Source: Mucilaginibacter sp. UR6-1 (GTDB taxonomy: Bacteria; Bacteroidota; Bacteroidia; Sphingobacteriales; Sphingobacteriaceae). From it: 64,000 nucleotides of DNA. The stretch lies in NCBI RefSeq assembly GCF_020880975.1, contig NZ_JAJIWP010000001.1:496001-560000 (forward strand). Direction: 5' to 3'. Positions within the stretch are counted from its first letter, which is position 1, and each line of letters opens with the position of its first letter. This document shows positions 51,942 to 60,723 of the stretch, in pieces. Both the position numbers and the translations under genes were made by a program. Under the pieces are notes generated by a model. That model had not been told where the DNA came from, made no database searches, and was given only the letters and a program-made list of their open reading frames with translations.

Positions 51942-51964
51942 GTAAGTGTGACATCATAAGATGT
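51942..51964 (-). repeat. Right terminal inverted repeat of ars module
   Basis: GTAAGTGTGACATC-ataa-GATGT... on the + strand; its complement matches the left copy at 21 of 23 positions. It lies 200 bp upstream of the GH2 gene. Confidence 0.65.
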
Positions 51965-52163
51965 TATTGACAAGATTTTTACGCCTGCATCATTGATATC
52001 AGACGGGGCAGCCTGATTTACAGGCCATAACCCGGCTTTACTGAGAAACGCTGGATTAATTAATCATCATAAAGGGTAAAATCCGGGGCAACAGCTGTCT
52101 ATATAATGAATACATCCATACAACGCTTTGACGCGTTGTTATAACACGCTTATTACTTTTGAT

Positions 52164-54737
52164 ATGACTAAAAAACTCCTAATTTATTTATTCCTGATTT
52201 TTTGGATACCGGTATTTGCCCAGTCACCCCGTCAGCATATCAATTTTAACAGGGAATGGAAATTTAAGCTTGGTGACCATCAGGGTGCGGATGCTGTCAG
52301 GTACGATGACAGCAGCTGGGAGGCTGTAGGACTTCCGCATTCGTTCAGCATGCCTTATTTTTTATCGAGTGAATTTTACGTAGGATTTGGCTGGTACCGT
52401 AAACAATTCAGCATGCCATTTTCCAAAACAGGTAAAAGAATCAGCCTGGACTTTGAAGGTGCTTTTCAATATACCGAGGTTTTTGTGAACGGTCATAGAG
52501 CAGGTGAACACCAGGGCGGCTACACCGGGTTTTCCATCGATATTACCCGTTTCGTTAGAGCCGGAAACAACACCTTTGCGGTACGGGTAAATAATCACTG
52601 GAACGCCCGCCTTGCTCCAAGGGCAGGGGAGCATGTGTTTTCCGGCGGCATTTACCGCGACGTCAACCTGGTCATCACCGATGAAGTACATATGGGCTGG
52701 TACGGCACTCATATTACCACACCGGAGGTTAGTGAAACATCGGCCATCGTGCAAATTAAATCGGAATTGCATAATGACGGATCGCGGGCGGTGAAGTCAT
52801 TATTAACAACCCGGATTTTTGATCCGGCCGGCAAACTGGTTGCCCGCTTATCCTCAACCCAAATTATGCCGGCAAAATCTGCTTTAATTATCAGCCAGAA
52901 ATCCGGCCATCTGGTCGATCCCCGGCTTTGGGGTCCCGGCCATCCTGATATGTACCGGGCCGTTTCCACCATCAGTACAGGCGGAAAGATCAAAGACATC
53001 TATACCACAAACTTTGGGATACGTTCGATCCGCTGGACAGCAGATCAGGGTTTTTTTCTGAACGGCAAGCATATTTATTTAAGGGGGGCGAATGTTCACC
53101 AGGATCATGCCGGCTGGGGTGATGCAGTCACCAATGCCGGGTTTTACAGGGACATTAGAATGATCAGTGATGCCGGATTTAATTTCATCAGAGGGTCTCA
53201 TTACCCGCACGATCCGTCGTTTGCCGAAAGCTGCGATCAACAGGGAATGCTGTTCTGGTCTGAAAATGCTTTTTGGGGCATTGGGGGAAGCGAAAATAAT
53301 CCGGAAGGTAACTGGAATACCAATGCATACCCGGTTTTAGAGGCGGATAGAAAAGCTTTTGACGCCAGTGTGTTACAACAGCTGAAAGACATGATCCGGA
53401 TAAACCGTAATCACCCTTCCATTATTGCCTGGAGCATGTCTAACGAACCTTTCTTTACAAAACCGGCTACTATCGCACCGATGAGAAAGTTACTGGAAAA
53501 AGAAGTGGCGCTCTCCAGGCTGCTCGATCCGGGCAGGCCTGCAGCGATCGGGGGAGCACAGCGCCCGCTCGATGAATCCCGTATTGATCAATTAGGGGAT
53601 GTTGCAGGTTACAACGGAGATGGCAGTACGATCCCGGAATTTCAGCATCCCGGATTCCCGACAATCGTTTCGGAGTACGGTAGCACAACTGCCGACCGGC
53701 CCGGAAACTATGAGCCCGGCTGGGGGGATCTTACCGGCGACAAAGGCCTGGAAACCTACGCGTGGAGAAGCGGGCAGGCCATTTGGTGCGGCTTTGACCA
53801 TGGCAGTATTGCCGGGTCCCGATTGGGTAAAATGGGTATTGTAGATTACTTCAGGATTCCGAAGCGCGCTTGGTACTGGTATCGTAATGAGTACGTACAT
53901 ATTGCCCCGCCGGTTTGGCCCATGCAGGGCAAGCCTGCAAAACTTGTACTCCAGGCATCACAAACTTCGGGGATAAAAACGGATGGAACCGACGATGTGT
54001 ATCTGTTGATTAAAGTAACGGATGAAACAGGGAGGGCTATCTCTAATTCGCCCCCGGTCACATTTACAGTTATTTCCGGGCCTGGGGAGTTTCCTACAGG
54101 CAGGTCCATTAATTTTGAAGAAGCCAGCGACATCAGGATAATGGACGGGCAGGCGGCAATAGAGTTCCGCTCTTACTATTCGGGTAAGACGCTTATTCGT
54201 GCCACGTCACCAGGTTTACAGCCGTCGGAGGTGCTCCTTGATTTTACCGGCCCTGTATCCTACGTGAACGGTAAGTCTCCCCAAGTAACCAGCCGGCCAT
54301 ACGTTCGCTTCAGGAGCGTTAGCCATAAAAATACGCCGCAGCAATTTGGCCGTAACAATCCGACCTTTGCGAGTACATCCGGGCAGAACCACTCCGCCGG
54401 GCTGGCTGCCGACGGGGATTTATCGACCTTTTGGCAGGCATTGAGCAGCGACCGTGATCCGTCATGGGTTTTGGATATGGAACGTGGTGTAACGGTATCG
54501 GATGTGAAGATAATTTTTCCGTACGCAGGTCTTTATCATTATCGCATTGAATTATCGGATGACCGGGTGAACTGGAAAACGATTGCAGACCTTTTACACA
54601 ATACACTCAACGAACAATCCAGGCATTTAGTGATCGAAAAAAAGATGGCCGGCCGGTATTTGAGAATCCGGTTCGAAGATCAAAAGGATGCAAGGCTTAG
54701 CGAAGTTGTCGTTACGGGTATTCAGGATGCCCGTTAG
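52164..54737 (+). CDS. GH2 beta-galactosidase-like enzyme with C-terminal discoidin domain
   Basis: 857-aa secreted GH2 enzyme, ATG 52164, signal peptide MTKKLLIYLFLIFWIPVFAQ. N-terminal sugar-binding domain (REWKFKLGDHQGADAVRYDD, NNHWNARLAPRAGEHVFSGG), Ig-like domain, TIM barrel with acid/base E428 (SMSNEPFF) and nucleophile E504 (IVSEYGS). A further Ig-like domain follows, then a C-terminal F5/8-type discoidin domain at about 735-855 (AADGDLSTFWQA, RYLRIRFEDQ). Substrate not certain; beta-galactoside is most likely and fits galactosylated xyloglucan with the GH31/GH95 pair. Confidence 0.88.
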   Translation: MTKKLLIYLFLIFWIPVFAQSPRQHINFNREWKFKLGDHQGADAVRYDDSSWEAVGLPHSFSMPYFLSSEFYVGFGWYRKQFSMPFSKTGKRISLDFEGAFQYTEVFVNGHRAGEHQGGYTGFSIDITRFVRAGNNTFAVRVNNHWNARLAPRAGEHVFSGGIYRDVNLVITDEVHMGWYGTHITTPEVSETSAIVQIKSELHNDGSRAVKSLLTTRIFDPAGKLVARLSSTQIMPAKSALIISQKSGHLVDPRLWGPGHPDMYRAVSTISTGGKIKDIYTTNFGIRSIRWTADQGFFLNGKHIYLRGANVHQDHAGWGDAVTNAGFYRDIRMISDAGFNFIRGSHYPHDPSFAESCDQQGMLFWSENAFWGIGGSENNPEGNWNTNAYPVLEADRKAFDASVLQQLKDMIRINRNHPSIIAWSMSNEPFFTKPATIAPMRKLLEKEVALSRLLDPGRPAAIGGAQRPLDESRIDQLGDVAGYNGDGSTIPEFQHPGFPTIVSEYGSTTADRPGNYEPGWGDLTGDKGLETYAWRSGQAIWCGFDHGSIAGSRLGKMGIVDYFRIPKRAWYWYRNEYVHIAPPVWPMQGKPAKLVLQASQTSGIKTDGTDDVYLLIKVTDETGRAISNSPPVTFTVISGPGEFPTGRSINFEEASDIRIMDGQAAIEFRSYYSGKTLIRATSPGLQPSEVLLDFTGPVSYVNGKSPQVTSRPYVRFRSVSHKNTPQQFGRNNPTFASTSGQNHSAGLAADGDLSTFWQALSSDRDPSWVLDMERGVTVSDVKIIFPYAGLYHYRIELSDDRVNWKTIADLLHNTLNEQSRHLVIEKKMAGRYLRIRFEDQKDARLSEVVVTGIQDAR

Positions 54738-54832
54738 CACACCGACCGGCATGCGGGCAATTTGGACCAGGTGCTTCAGCTTCCTGTACGCACTGGAGTA
54801 GCTGCACTTTGCGGGACTGCTGAGCGTTATTT

Positions 54833-55465
54833 TTAACCTAACATGAAATATTGGCCAGGCCTGCCTATGTCTCCGATTTCTAACCTGAGTTTAACTGTTG
54901 CACGATACAAATGGTTCGCTATCGATTGGTAGGAAATGCCGGTCCGGGCTTCAATCTCGTTGTGGCTGTAGCCCTTGTGGAATCTCATATACAATACCTG
55001 CCGCTGCCGTTCAGGTAAGTTTAACAGCGCAGTCCGGAAATTTTTACAGTGCAGCAAATCGGTTTCTTTTTCTATCAGGATGATTTCCGGCGAGGGGTCG
55101 CTCAGTGTGGTTAAATTCTCACAGAATGAAATTGATGACACAGACTTTTTCCTCAAATGATTAATAACGATTGATCTTGCGGATACTAAAAAATATTGTG
55201 TTATACATGCTATCCGGCCGATCTTATAGCGTTTGATCCACAGCCTGACAAATAGATCCTGAACAAGGTCGCAGGCCGAATCTTCGTCCTTTACAGATTT
55301 GAGTACGGATTTATAGACGAGCGGGTAAAGTTCTTTGTACAGGATTGCAAAAGCTTTGGTGTCGCCGCGCAGCGTATGGTTCCATAATTCGGATAATTCA
55401 GATTTTGTTTTCAATAATATAGCTGGTTTGTGGATATTTCTTGTTGTCAGGGCAGGCAGGCCCAA
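54833..55465 (-). CDS. ECF RNA polymerase sigma factor
   Basis: About 210-aa sigma-70 ECF factor. Region 2: FAILYKELYPLVYKSVLKSV then SACDLVQDLFVRLWIKR. Region 4: LPERQRQVLYMRFHKGYSHN followed by EARTGISYQSIANHLYRATV. No ATG is available in frame; TTG 55465 or TTG 55414 are possible starts. In Bacteroidota such factors usually sit next to a FecR anti-sigma gene and SusCD, but no anti-sigma gene is present here. It may contribute to control of the adjacent polysaccharide locus. Confidence 0.85.
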   Translation of the reverse strand: MGLPALTTRNIHKPAILLKTKSELSELWNHTLRGDTKAFAILYKELYPLVYKSVLKSVKDEDSACDLVQDLFVRLWIKRYKIGRIACITQYFLVSARSIVINHLRKKSVSSISFCENLTTLSDPSPEIILIEKETDLLHCKNFRTALLNLPERQRQVLYMRFHKGYSHNEIEARTGISYQSIANHLYRATVKLRLEIGDIGRPGQYFMLG

Positions 55466-55788
55466 CTTTTACAAGGGCTAAAATCAGGGCAATTTATCTG
55501 AATCATGCGGTCCTTATAGACCTATTGTCGTACAGTCACAGACCAAAAAAGGGGGTAAGAGGGATCAATTGCTGGATTTTAACAGCCCAGACCTGTAAAG
55601 GCCGGATTCGGAGTTGTGTCTTCCCTCAACAGGTACGACGTGTATAAATATGGGGAGCGGACGCATCACAAGGAATCCGTCCGGAAAAAACCTGCGCCAA
55701 AGCTGGATTTGATGTCCGCGAGATCCGGAAGTCCTGATGCATTTTCATTGTTCAGGATAGCAAAGGCCGCTACTGTTCGAATACCAGT
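55466..55788. other. Gene-free gap
   Basis: Upstream region of the ECF sigma gene and downstream of the hybrid regulator. Nothing recognisable beyond short A/T tracts. Confidence 0.3.
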
Positions 55789-58700
55789 TTAATGGATAAT
55801 GCGGTCACCTTTTTTGAAAACCGGCCGGTTACGCCGTTTAAAGTCCGAAGGGGTACTCCCGAATAACAGGGCAAACTGCGTCCTGAAATACCGCATACTG
55901 TTAAAGCCGCATATTGTAGCGACCTCATTGACGTTCGATTCCGTGTTGATCAGCAGTTCTGCGGCTTTTCTTAAACGAATATATCTTATAAAGTGACTGA
56001 TGCTGTAGCCAGACATTGATTTAACCTTCCTGAAAAGATTGGAATGGCTCATGCCCATCTTTCCGCAAAGGCTTTTAGTACCGAAATCAGGATCGATCAT
56101 GCTGTTTTCAACGATCTTGATACATTTCGCCAAAAAATCGCGATATTCTGAGGAAACAATGATGTCATTTTTCTGAAGCGTTATTTCATTATAGAAATAG
56201 CTCCTGAGATTATTTCTGATCGTAAGTAAATTAGCCACCCGGGCCATGAACACCTGGTTGTCAAAAGGTTTACTCAGGTAGTCATCCGCACCTCCGTGCA
56301 ACCCTTTCAGCCTGCTTTCATCGGACGAAGAACCGGTCAGCAGAATGACAGGTATGTGGCTCAAAACAGGGTCGCGTTTTAGCCATGAACACCATTCGAT
56401 GCCGTTCATGCCAGGCATCATGACATCGCAAATCACCAGGTCGGGTTGTTTATCCTTCACAATGAGCATAGCCGTTTCACCATCGGACGACTCGATAACC
56501 GCATAATGATGAGCCAGCATGCTTTTCAGATAGTTTCGAATTTCAATATCGTCATCAACCAGCAAGATCAGTTTCTTATCAACGAAAATATTCTCCGCTT
56601 TGAAATGTCCGGTATCCTCTGTCAACGTTTCTTCAGGCAGGCCATCTTCCTTCAGTTCCTGTAGCAACACAGACTCAAATGAATCGTCTGCGCTAATAAT
56701 TTCGTTTGGAAAATGCAAATGGCCTTTCAGCAGGTTTAAAGTAAATACGGTTCCCTTTTCCTGCTCCGTATGGCAGTTAATGGTGCCATGATGGGCCAGC
56801 GCGAATTGTTTAACAAGGTACAAGCCTATCCCGAAACCTGCTTTAACCGGCTTACCTGCAGACTTTGACTGATAGAATTTTTCGAATAATTTTTCTTTGG
56901 CATTTTCCTCAATACCACATCCGGTGTCACTTACAATAATTTCAAAGCTGCTTGGAAGATCTTTAATGTTAATGTTGACCGCGCCACCCGGAGGGGTGAA
57001 CTTAATGGCATTAGATATAAGGTTGAAAAGTATGATTTCCAGCTTCTCCCGGTCAGCAAAGATGGTTTGACCCTTGTTTTCTGCCATGAAATTATATTGA
57101 ATTCCGGCCGATTTAGCTTGCTGGGTAAAACACAGGTAAACTTCCAGGCATAAGCTATACAGGTCAAGACGAGATACTCTCATGCTCGAGATGCCTGATT
57201 CAGCCTTTCTGAATAAAAGAAGCTGGTCTACGAGGCTCAGCAGGCGCCGCGCATTCCGATAAATGATATTCAGGTCATTACTTTCGCCTACCGGGCGCAT
57301 CAGGAGATCTTTAATAGGATTAATGATCAGGGTAAGCGGTGTACGGAATTCATGAGAAATACCGGTAAAAAACTGCAATCTCTTTTCATGTATTTCCCTT
57401 TCTTTTTCCGCCTCGGTTTTAGCCAGTTTGACCTCGTAAATCAACCGTTCCTGTTTGAATTTATATTTAAGATATATAGATATCAAAGTTATCGTAAACG
57501 CAATATATACGAGGTAAGCCCACCAGGTGCGATACCACGGTGGTAAAATAGTAATATGGACGATTACCTGCTTATTTATCCATGTGCCATTGGAATTGGT
57601 ACAGTTTACCCGGAATGTGTAAGATCCGGGGGAGAAGTTGGTATATATGGCAGTACGGGAAGCACCCGGGTAATTCCAGCCCTTGTCCATGCCGTCCATC
57701 CTGAACCGGTAACGGATCCTGTTCGCAGAAGGGTATTCAATCGCTGTATAATCGAAGGCGAATATAGCCTGTGCTAAAGGCACTCTTAATTCCAGGATTT
57801 GCTGGTCAGCGCCCTTTTTAACAAATTCAGGAACCAGGTCAGCAGCTTTATTATTTATGCGAATCCCGGTCAGTACAATTTCAGGGGCCTTTTTTTCATT
57901 ATTTAAACTTTCCGGAAAGAAAATATTCAATCCTTTGATCCCCCCAAATGCAAGCTCCCCGGAGCTAAGCCTTAGTCCGGCATTAAAATTGAACTCATTA
58001 CTTTGCAGGCCGTCAGCCTGAGAATAAGTTTTAAAGATCCCCGTGCTTATCTGCATTCTGGATAAGCCATTGTAGGTGCTGATCCATAAATTTCCCTGAA
58101 AGTCTTCCTGAATGGCAAAAACCTGGTCGTTGGCTAATCCTTGTGCCGTGTGAAATACCTTTTTTATTTTCTTTTTAGCCCGGTCATACAAAATCAATCC
58201 ATTGTCGGTACCCAACCAGAAGTTTTTATAGCGGTCTTCTAAAATTGATCTGACCCAGCTTTTTACGGAATAGTTAATGACCTTGTGCCGTTGTTTGTCT
58301 ATAGCTACTAACCCTGATCCGCCGCCGCCCCATAAACGGCCTTCGGCGTCTTCCGATAAAACCGAGATATTACTGATTGATTCCCATAATTCAAAAATAT
58401 CCTTTTCGCGGTTGTAACGATACAACCCGCTTTCAACTGAGCTTGCCCAAAGGTTATGATCGCTGTCTTCATAAAGCGTCCAGAACTTCGTCACCGGCAC
58501 TTTGCCAGGTCCTTTTGAAATGTTATAGCGTTTGAAATCATGCGAAAATTCCTGAAAGCGGTCAATGCCGCCGTCGTAAGAACTTACCCAGATTGAACCT
58601 TTGAAATCTCTTTCGATTGATGTGATGAAGTGGCCTGAAAGGGAATTAGAATAACTGGTCTGATGTTTGAAATTCTCAAACTTTCCTGACGATCGGTCGA

Positions 58701-59901
58701 GAATACTTAAGCCGCCGCCATCTGTCCCGATCCAGAGCTTATTGCCCGGCACTTCTTTTAATGACAGGACAAAGTTATTGATGAGGCTGTTGGGATTGCC
58801 CGGCTCTCGTTCAAACGTTGTAAACCTGGCTTTGTACGGGTCGAGCACGTTGACTCCTCCCCGCAAAGTACCGATCCAGATGCGTGATTCCTGATCCCGG
58901 TACAATGAAAAAACGGCTTCGCTTGATAAGGAGAACTTTCCGAAACCGGTCGCGATCGATCTTATCGCGCCGGTGGCCTTCGTGTAAACAAAGATCCCTT
59001 CTCCGTCCGTAGCTATCCAAACTTCGCCCGGAAAGTTCATCAGATCTTTAACGGGCAGTTGTGCAAATTTATTTTTCAGTGTACCGGTGCGCAAAACATT
59101 TTTCAATGATTCAACGCTGATCTGCGCCAGGCCATCAGGGCCTGCTGTCCATAAGGTGTTTCCGTCAGCCACCATTGATGTGGCATCTGCCAAACCGGAA
59201 TTCTTTACGAGAAGCAAATTAGAATTGTTAACCTGACATAGACCAATACCCTGAACAAGCACCCAGTTTGTTTGAGGACTGCATAAAATATCGTTGACGT
59301 TTAAGTCGGTTAATTCCGTGCCCCGATATATTAGTCGGGCTACTTCACCGTTGTCATAAGTTCCTTTCCGGAAACGGATAAGCCCGTAACCGGTGACAGA
59401 CGCAAAAACATCACCGTTCGCGGCGATCTGGATGTCTTTAACAAAACCACCGACGGGTTGCAAAGATTTTTTGACGCGGTCACGGAAATAAACCCTTGTG
59501 AAGTTGCCGGTTTGCGGATCGTATATATTTATACCTGAACGTGTTCCTATCCACAATTTTCCGGAACGGTCTTCCGCGATCGAATTGACCCAGTTATCCA
59601 AAAGACTATTCGCGTTGCCGGCATTTCTGGTAAATATTTTAAATGCGCTTCCGTCGAACCTGTTCAATCCGTCATGGGTACCTATCCAGATGAATCCGAG
59701 CCGATCCTGACAAATGCTTCGTACGGCGCTGTTTGATAATCCGTTCTCAATTCCGATATGATCTATGGGCAGATGTGACTGCCCCATGGCATGTTGCAAA
59801 ACAAAAAAGGACAAAAAGCATACAAAGAGCCGGCATAACGTGGGAAATGCCCTGTGTAGACGATTGATTTCGGAAAGCTTATTTATCGGGATGATTTGCA
59901 T
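55789..59901 (-). CDS. Hybrid two-component system sensor-regulator (HTCS) of the polysaccharide locus
   Basis: 1370-aa one-protein signalling chain, ATG 59901. Signal peptide, then about 14 Reg_prop beta-propeller repeats (DRLGFIWIGTHDGLNRF type) to residue about 690, the Y_Y_Y domain, and a TM helix near 790-810 (WWAYLVYIAFTITLISIYL). The histidine kinase has H850 (ISHEFRTPLTL) and the ATPase boxes, the receiver has D1159 (VICDVMMPG), and a C-terminal AraC-type HTH ends FGSTPSDFKRRN. The periplasmic sensor should bind an oligosaccharide and activate the SusC/D and glycosidase genes. Divergent from susC. Confidence 0.93.
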   Translation of the reverse strand: MQIIPINKLSEINRLHRAFPTLCRLFVCFLSFFVLQHAMGQSHLPIDHIGIENGLSNSAVRSICQDRLGFIWIGTHDGLNRFDGSAFKIFTRNAGNANSLLDNWVNSIAEDRSGKLWIGTRSGINIYDPQTGNFTRVYFRDRVKKSLQPVGGFVKDIQIAANGDVFASVTGYGLIRFRKGTYDNGEVARLIYRGTELTDLNVNDILCSPQTNWVLVQGIGLCQVNNSNLLLVKNSGLADATSMVADGNTLWTAGPDGLAQISVESLKNVLRTGTLKNKFAQLPVKDLMNFPGEVWIATDGEGIFVYTKATGAIRSIATGFGKFSLSSEAVFSLYRDQESRIWIGTLRGGVNVLDPYKARFTTFEREPGNPNSLINNFVLSLKEVPGNKLWIGTDGGGLSILDRSSGKFENFKHQTSYSNSLSGHFITSIERDFKGSIWVSSYDGGIDRFQEFSHDFKRYNISKGPGKVPVTKFWTLYEDSDHNLWASSVESGLYRYNREKDIFELWESISNISVLSEDAEGRLWGGGGSGLVAIDKQRHKVINYSVKSWVRSILEDRYKNFWLGTDNGLILYDRAKKKIKKVFHTAQGLANDQVFAIQEDFQGNLWISTYNGLSRMQISTGIFKTYSQADGLQSNEFNFNAGLRLSSGELAFGGIKGLNIFFPESLNNEKKAPEIVLTGIRINNKAADLVPEFVKKGADQQILELRVPLAQAIFAFDYTAIEYPSANRIRYRFRMDGMDKGWNYPGASRTAIYTNFSPGSYTFRVNCTNSNGTWINKQVIVHITILPPWYRTWWAYLVYIAFTITLISIYLKYKFKQERLIYEVKLAKTEAEKEREIHEKRLQFFTGISHEFRTPLTLIINPIKDLLMRPVGESNDLNIIYRNARRLLSLVDQLLLFRKAESGISSMRVSRLDLYSLCLEVYLCFTQQAKSAGIQYNFMAENKGQTIFADREKLEIILFNLISNAIKFTPPGGAVNINIKDLPSSFEIIVSDTGCGIEENAKEKLFEKFYQSKSAGKPVKAGFGIGLYLVKQFALAHHGTINCHTEQEKGTVFTLNLLKGHLHFPNEIISADDSFESVLLQELKEDGLPEETLTEDTGHFKAENIFVDKKLILLVDDDIEIRNYLKSMLAHHYAVIESSDGETAMLIVKDKQPDLVICDVMMPGMNGIEWCSWLKRDPVLSHIPVILLTGSSSDESRLKGLHGGADDYLSKPFDNQVFMARVANLLTIRNNLRSYFYNEITLQKNDIIVSSEYRDFLAKCIKIVENSMIDPDFGTKSLCGKMGMSHSNLFRKVKSMSGYSISHFIRYIRLRKAAELLINTESNVNEVATICGFNSMRYFRTQFALLFGSTPSDFKRRNRPVFKKGDRIIH

Positions 59902-60723
59902 CTGTGCTGCCGGTTCTTCAGTGAAGCTAATATATGCTTATATAAGAAGAAAATTCAATATTAAATCGGGGATATGTGCCAGGTTGAACCACAAATGTCA
60001 ATCATAGTTGACGTAAGGGTCGCGTTGAGATACGACTATTTATTGCTGTTTCGCTTCATTTCGTCACGGCAGATTATGCTGAAGGATTTTTGGTCCGGCT
60101 CTATCTTCGCCTAGATGATTGCAGCGCTTCTCCGACAATAAGGTTTCAGGCTTTTTATACTTTCTCTCTATTTTTTTCATAGCCGATGTTATCCTACAGG
60201 AAGATACAAGGCAGTCCTTATCCAAAGAACTTCTTAAGCCGGATCACGGTGGAAATTGGTTTAATTACGCCCTCTTTTTGACCGATGCGTGTATTTAATG
60301 GTCTGCTTATTCCCTTCATATTAGCCCTACAGAATAAACCAATTTGTAATAAGCCGCAGCACAGCCTGTAAAATTATTATGCAATGTAAAAGCCTTTGAA
60401 GCAGTCAGCCGGGCCCGGAAAAATGAACTGACCTTGATCGATCAGGATATCAATAACCTGAATCATGGATATGGTTAACGTGTGTTTTTTCCGGTGAAGT
60501 TGACGTTTCCGTTGGCCCACACATGGACAACGTGCACTGACAGGTTTTTGACGGTACGGTTTACCGTCAACATGAAATCGGTGTAGACCTGTGAATAAAT
60601 CGAATATACACTAAATAGAAAAATTATGAAAAGAAGCACACGAATCAGGGGGAAACCGGATACCAAAATTCCTCATCCAAGTTTTGATACTATATGCATA
60701 CCAAATTATAATAACCAAGTACT
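59902..60723. promoter_or_regulatory. Long divergent control region between HTCS and susC
   Basis: 822 bp without a credible gene. It should contain the promoter of the HTCS gene, the HTCS binding sites and the susC promoter. A perfect 9-bp inverted repeat TTGACGGTA-cggtt-TACCGTCAA lies at 60548-60570, about 150 bp upstream of the susC start. The 63-codon frame at 60475-60666 (minus) is not convincing. Confidence 0.5.

Larger units (their letters stand above)
47456..51964. mobile_element. Putative Tn7-like-derived module carrying arsenic resistance
   Basis: 4509-bp segment bounded by 23-bp inverted repeats with 21/23 matches. It contains a broken tnsA and the ars operon and separates the divergent GH95-GH31 and GH2 genes of a polysaccharide locus. 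No tnsB or tnsC remains, so it is probably immobile. No 5-bp target duplication is visible, and the left repeat overlaps the 3' end of the tnsA remnant, so the exact borders are uncertain. Confidence 0.5.

Noticed and set aside
47451-51969. Target-site duplication flanking the ars module
   Set aside because: The 5 bases next to the repeats (aattt on the left, tattg on the right) do not match, nor do alternative border choices starting at TGTCACACTTAC, so no duplication is claimed.
60475-60666. 63-aa minus ORF with a hydrophobic N-terminus in the HTCS-susC gap
   Set aside because: Lies in a control region over an inverted repeat, has no homology signal I can see and no ribosome-binding context.
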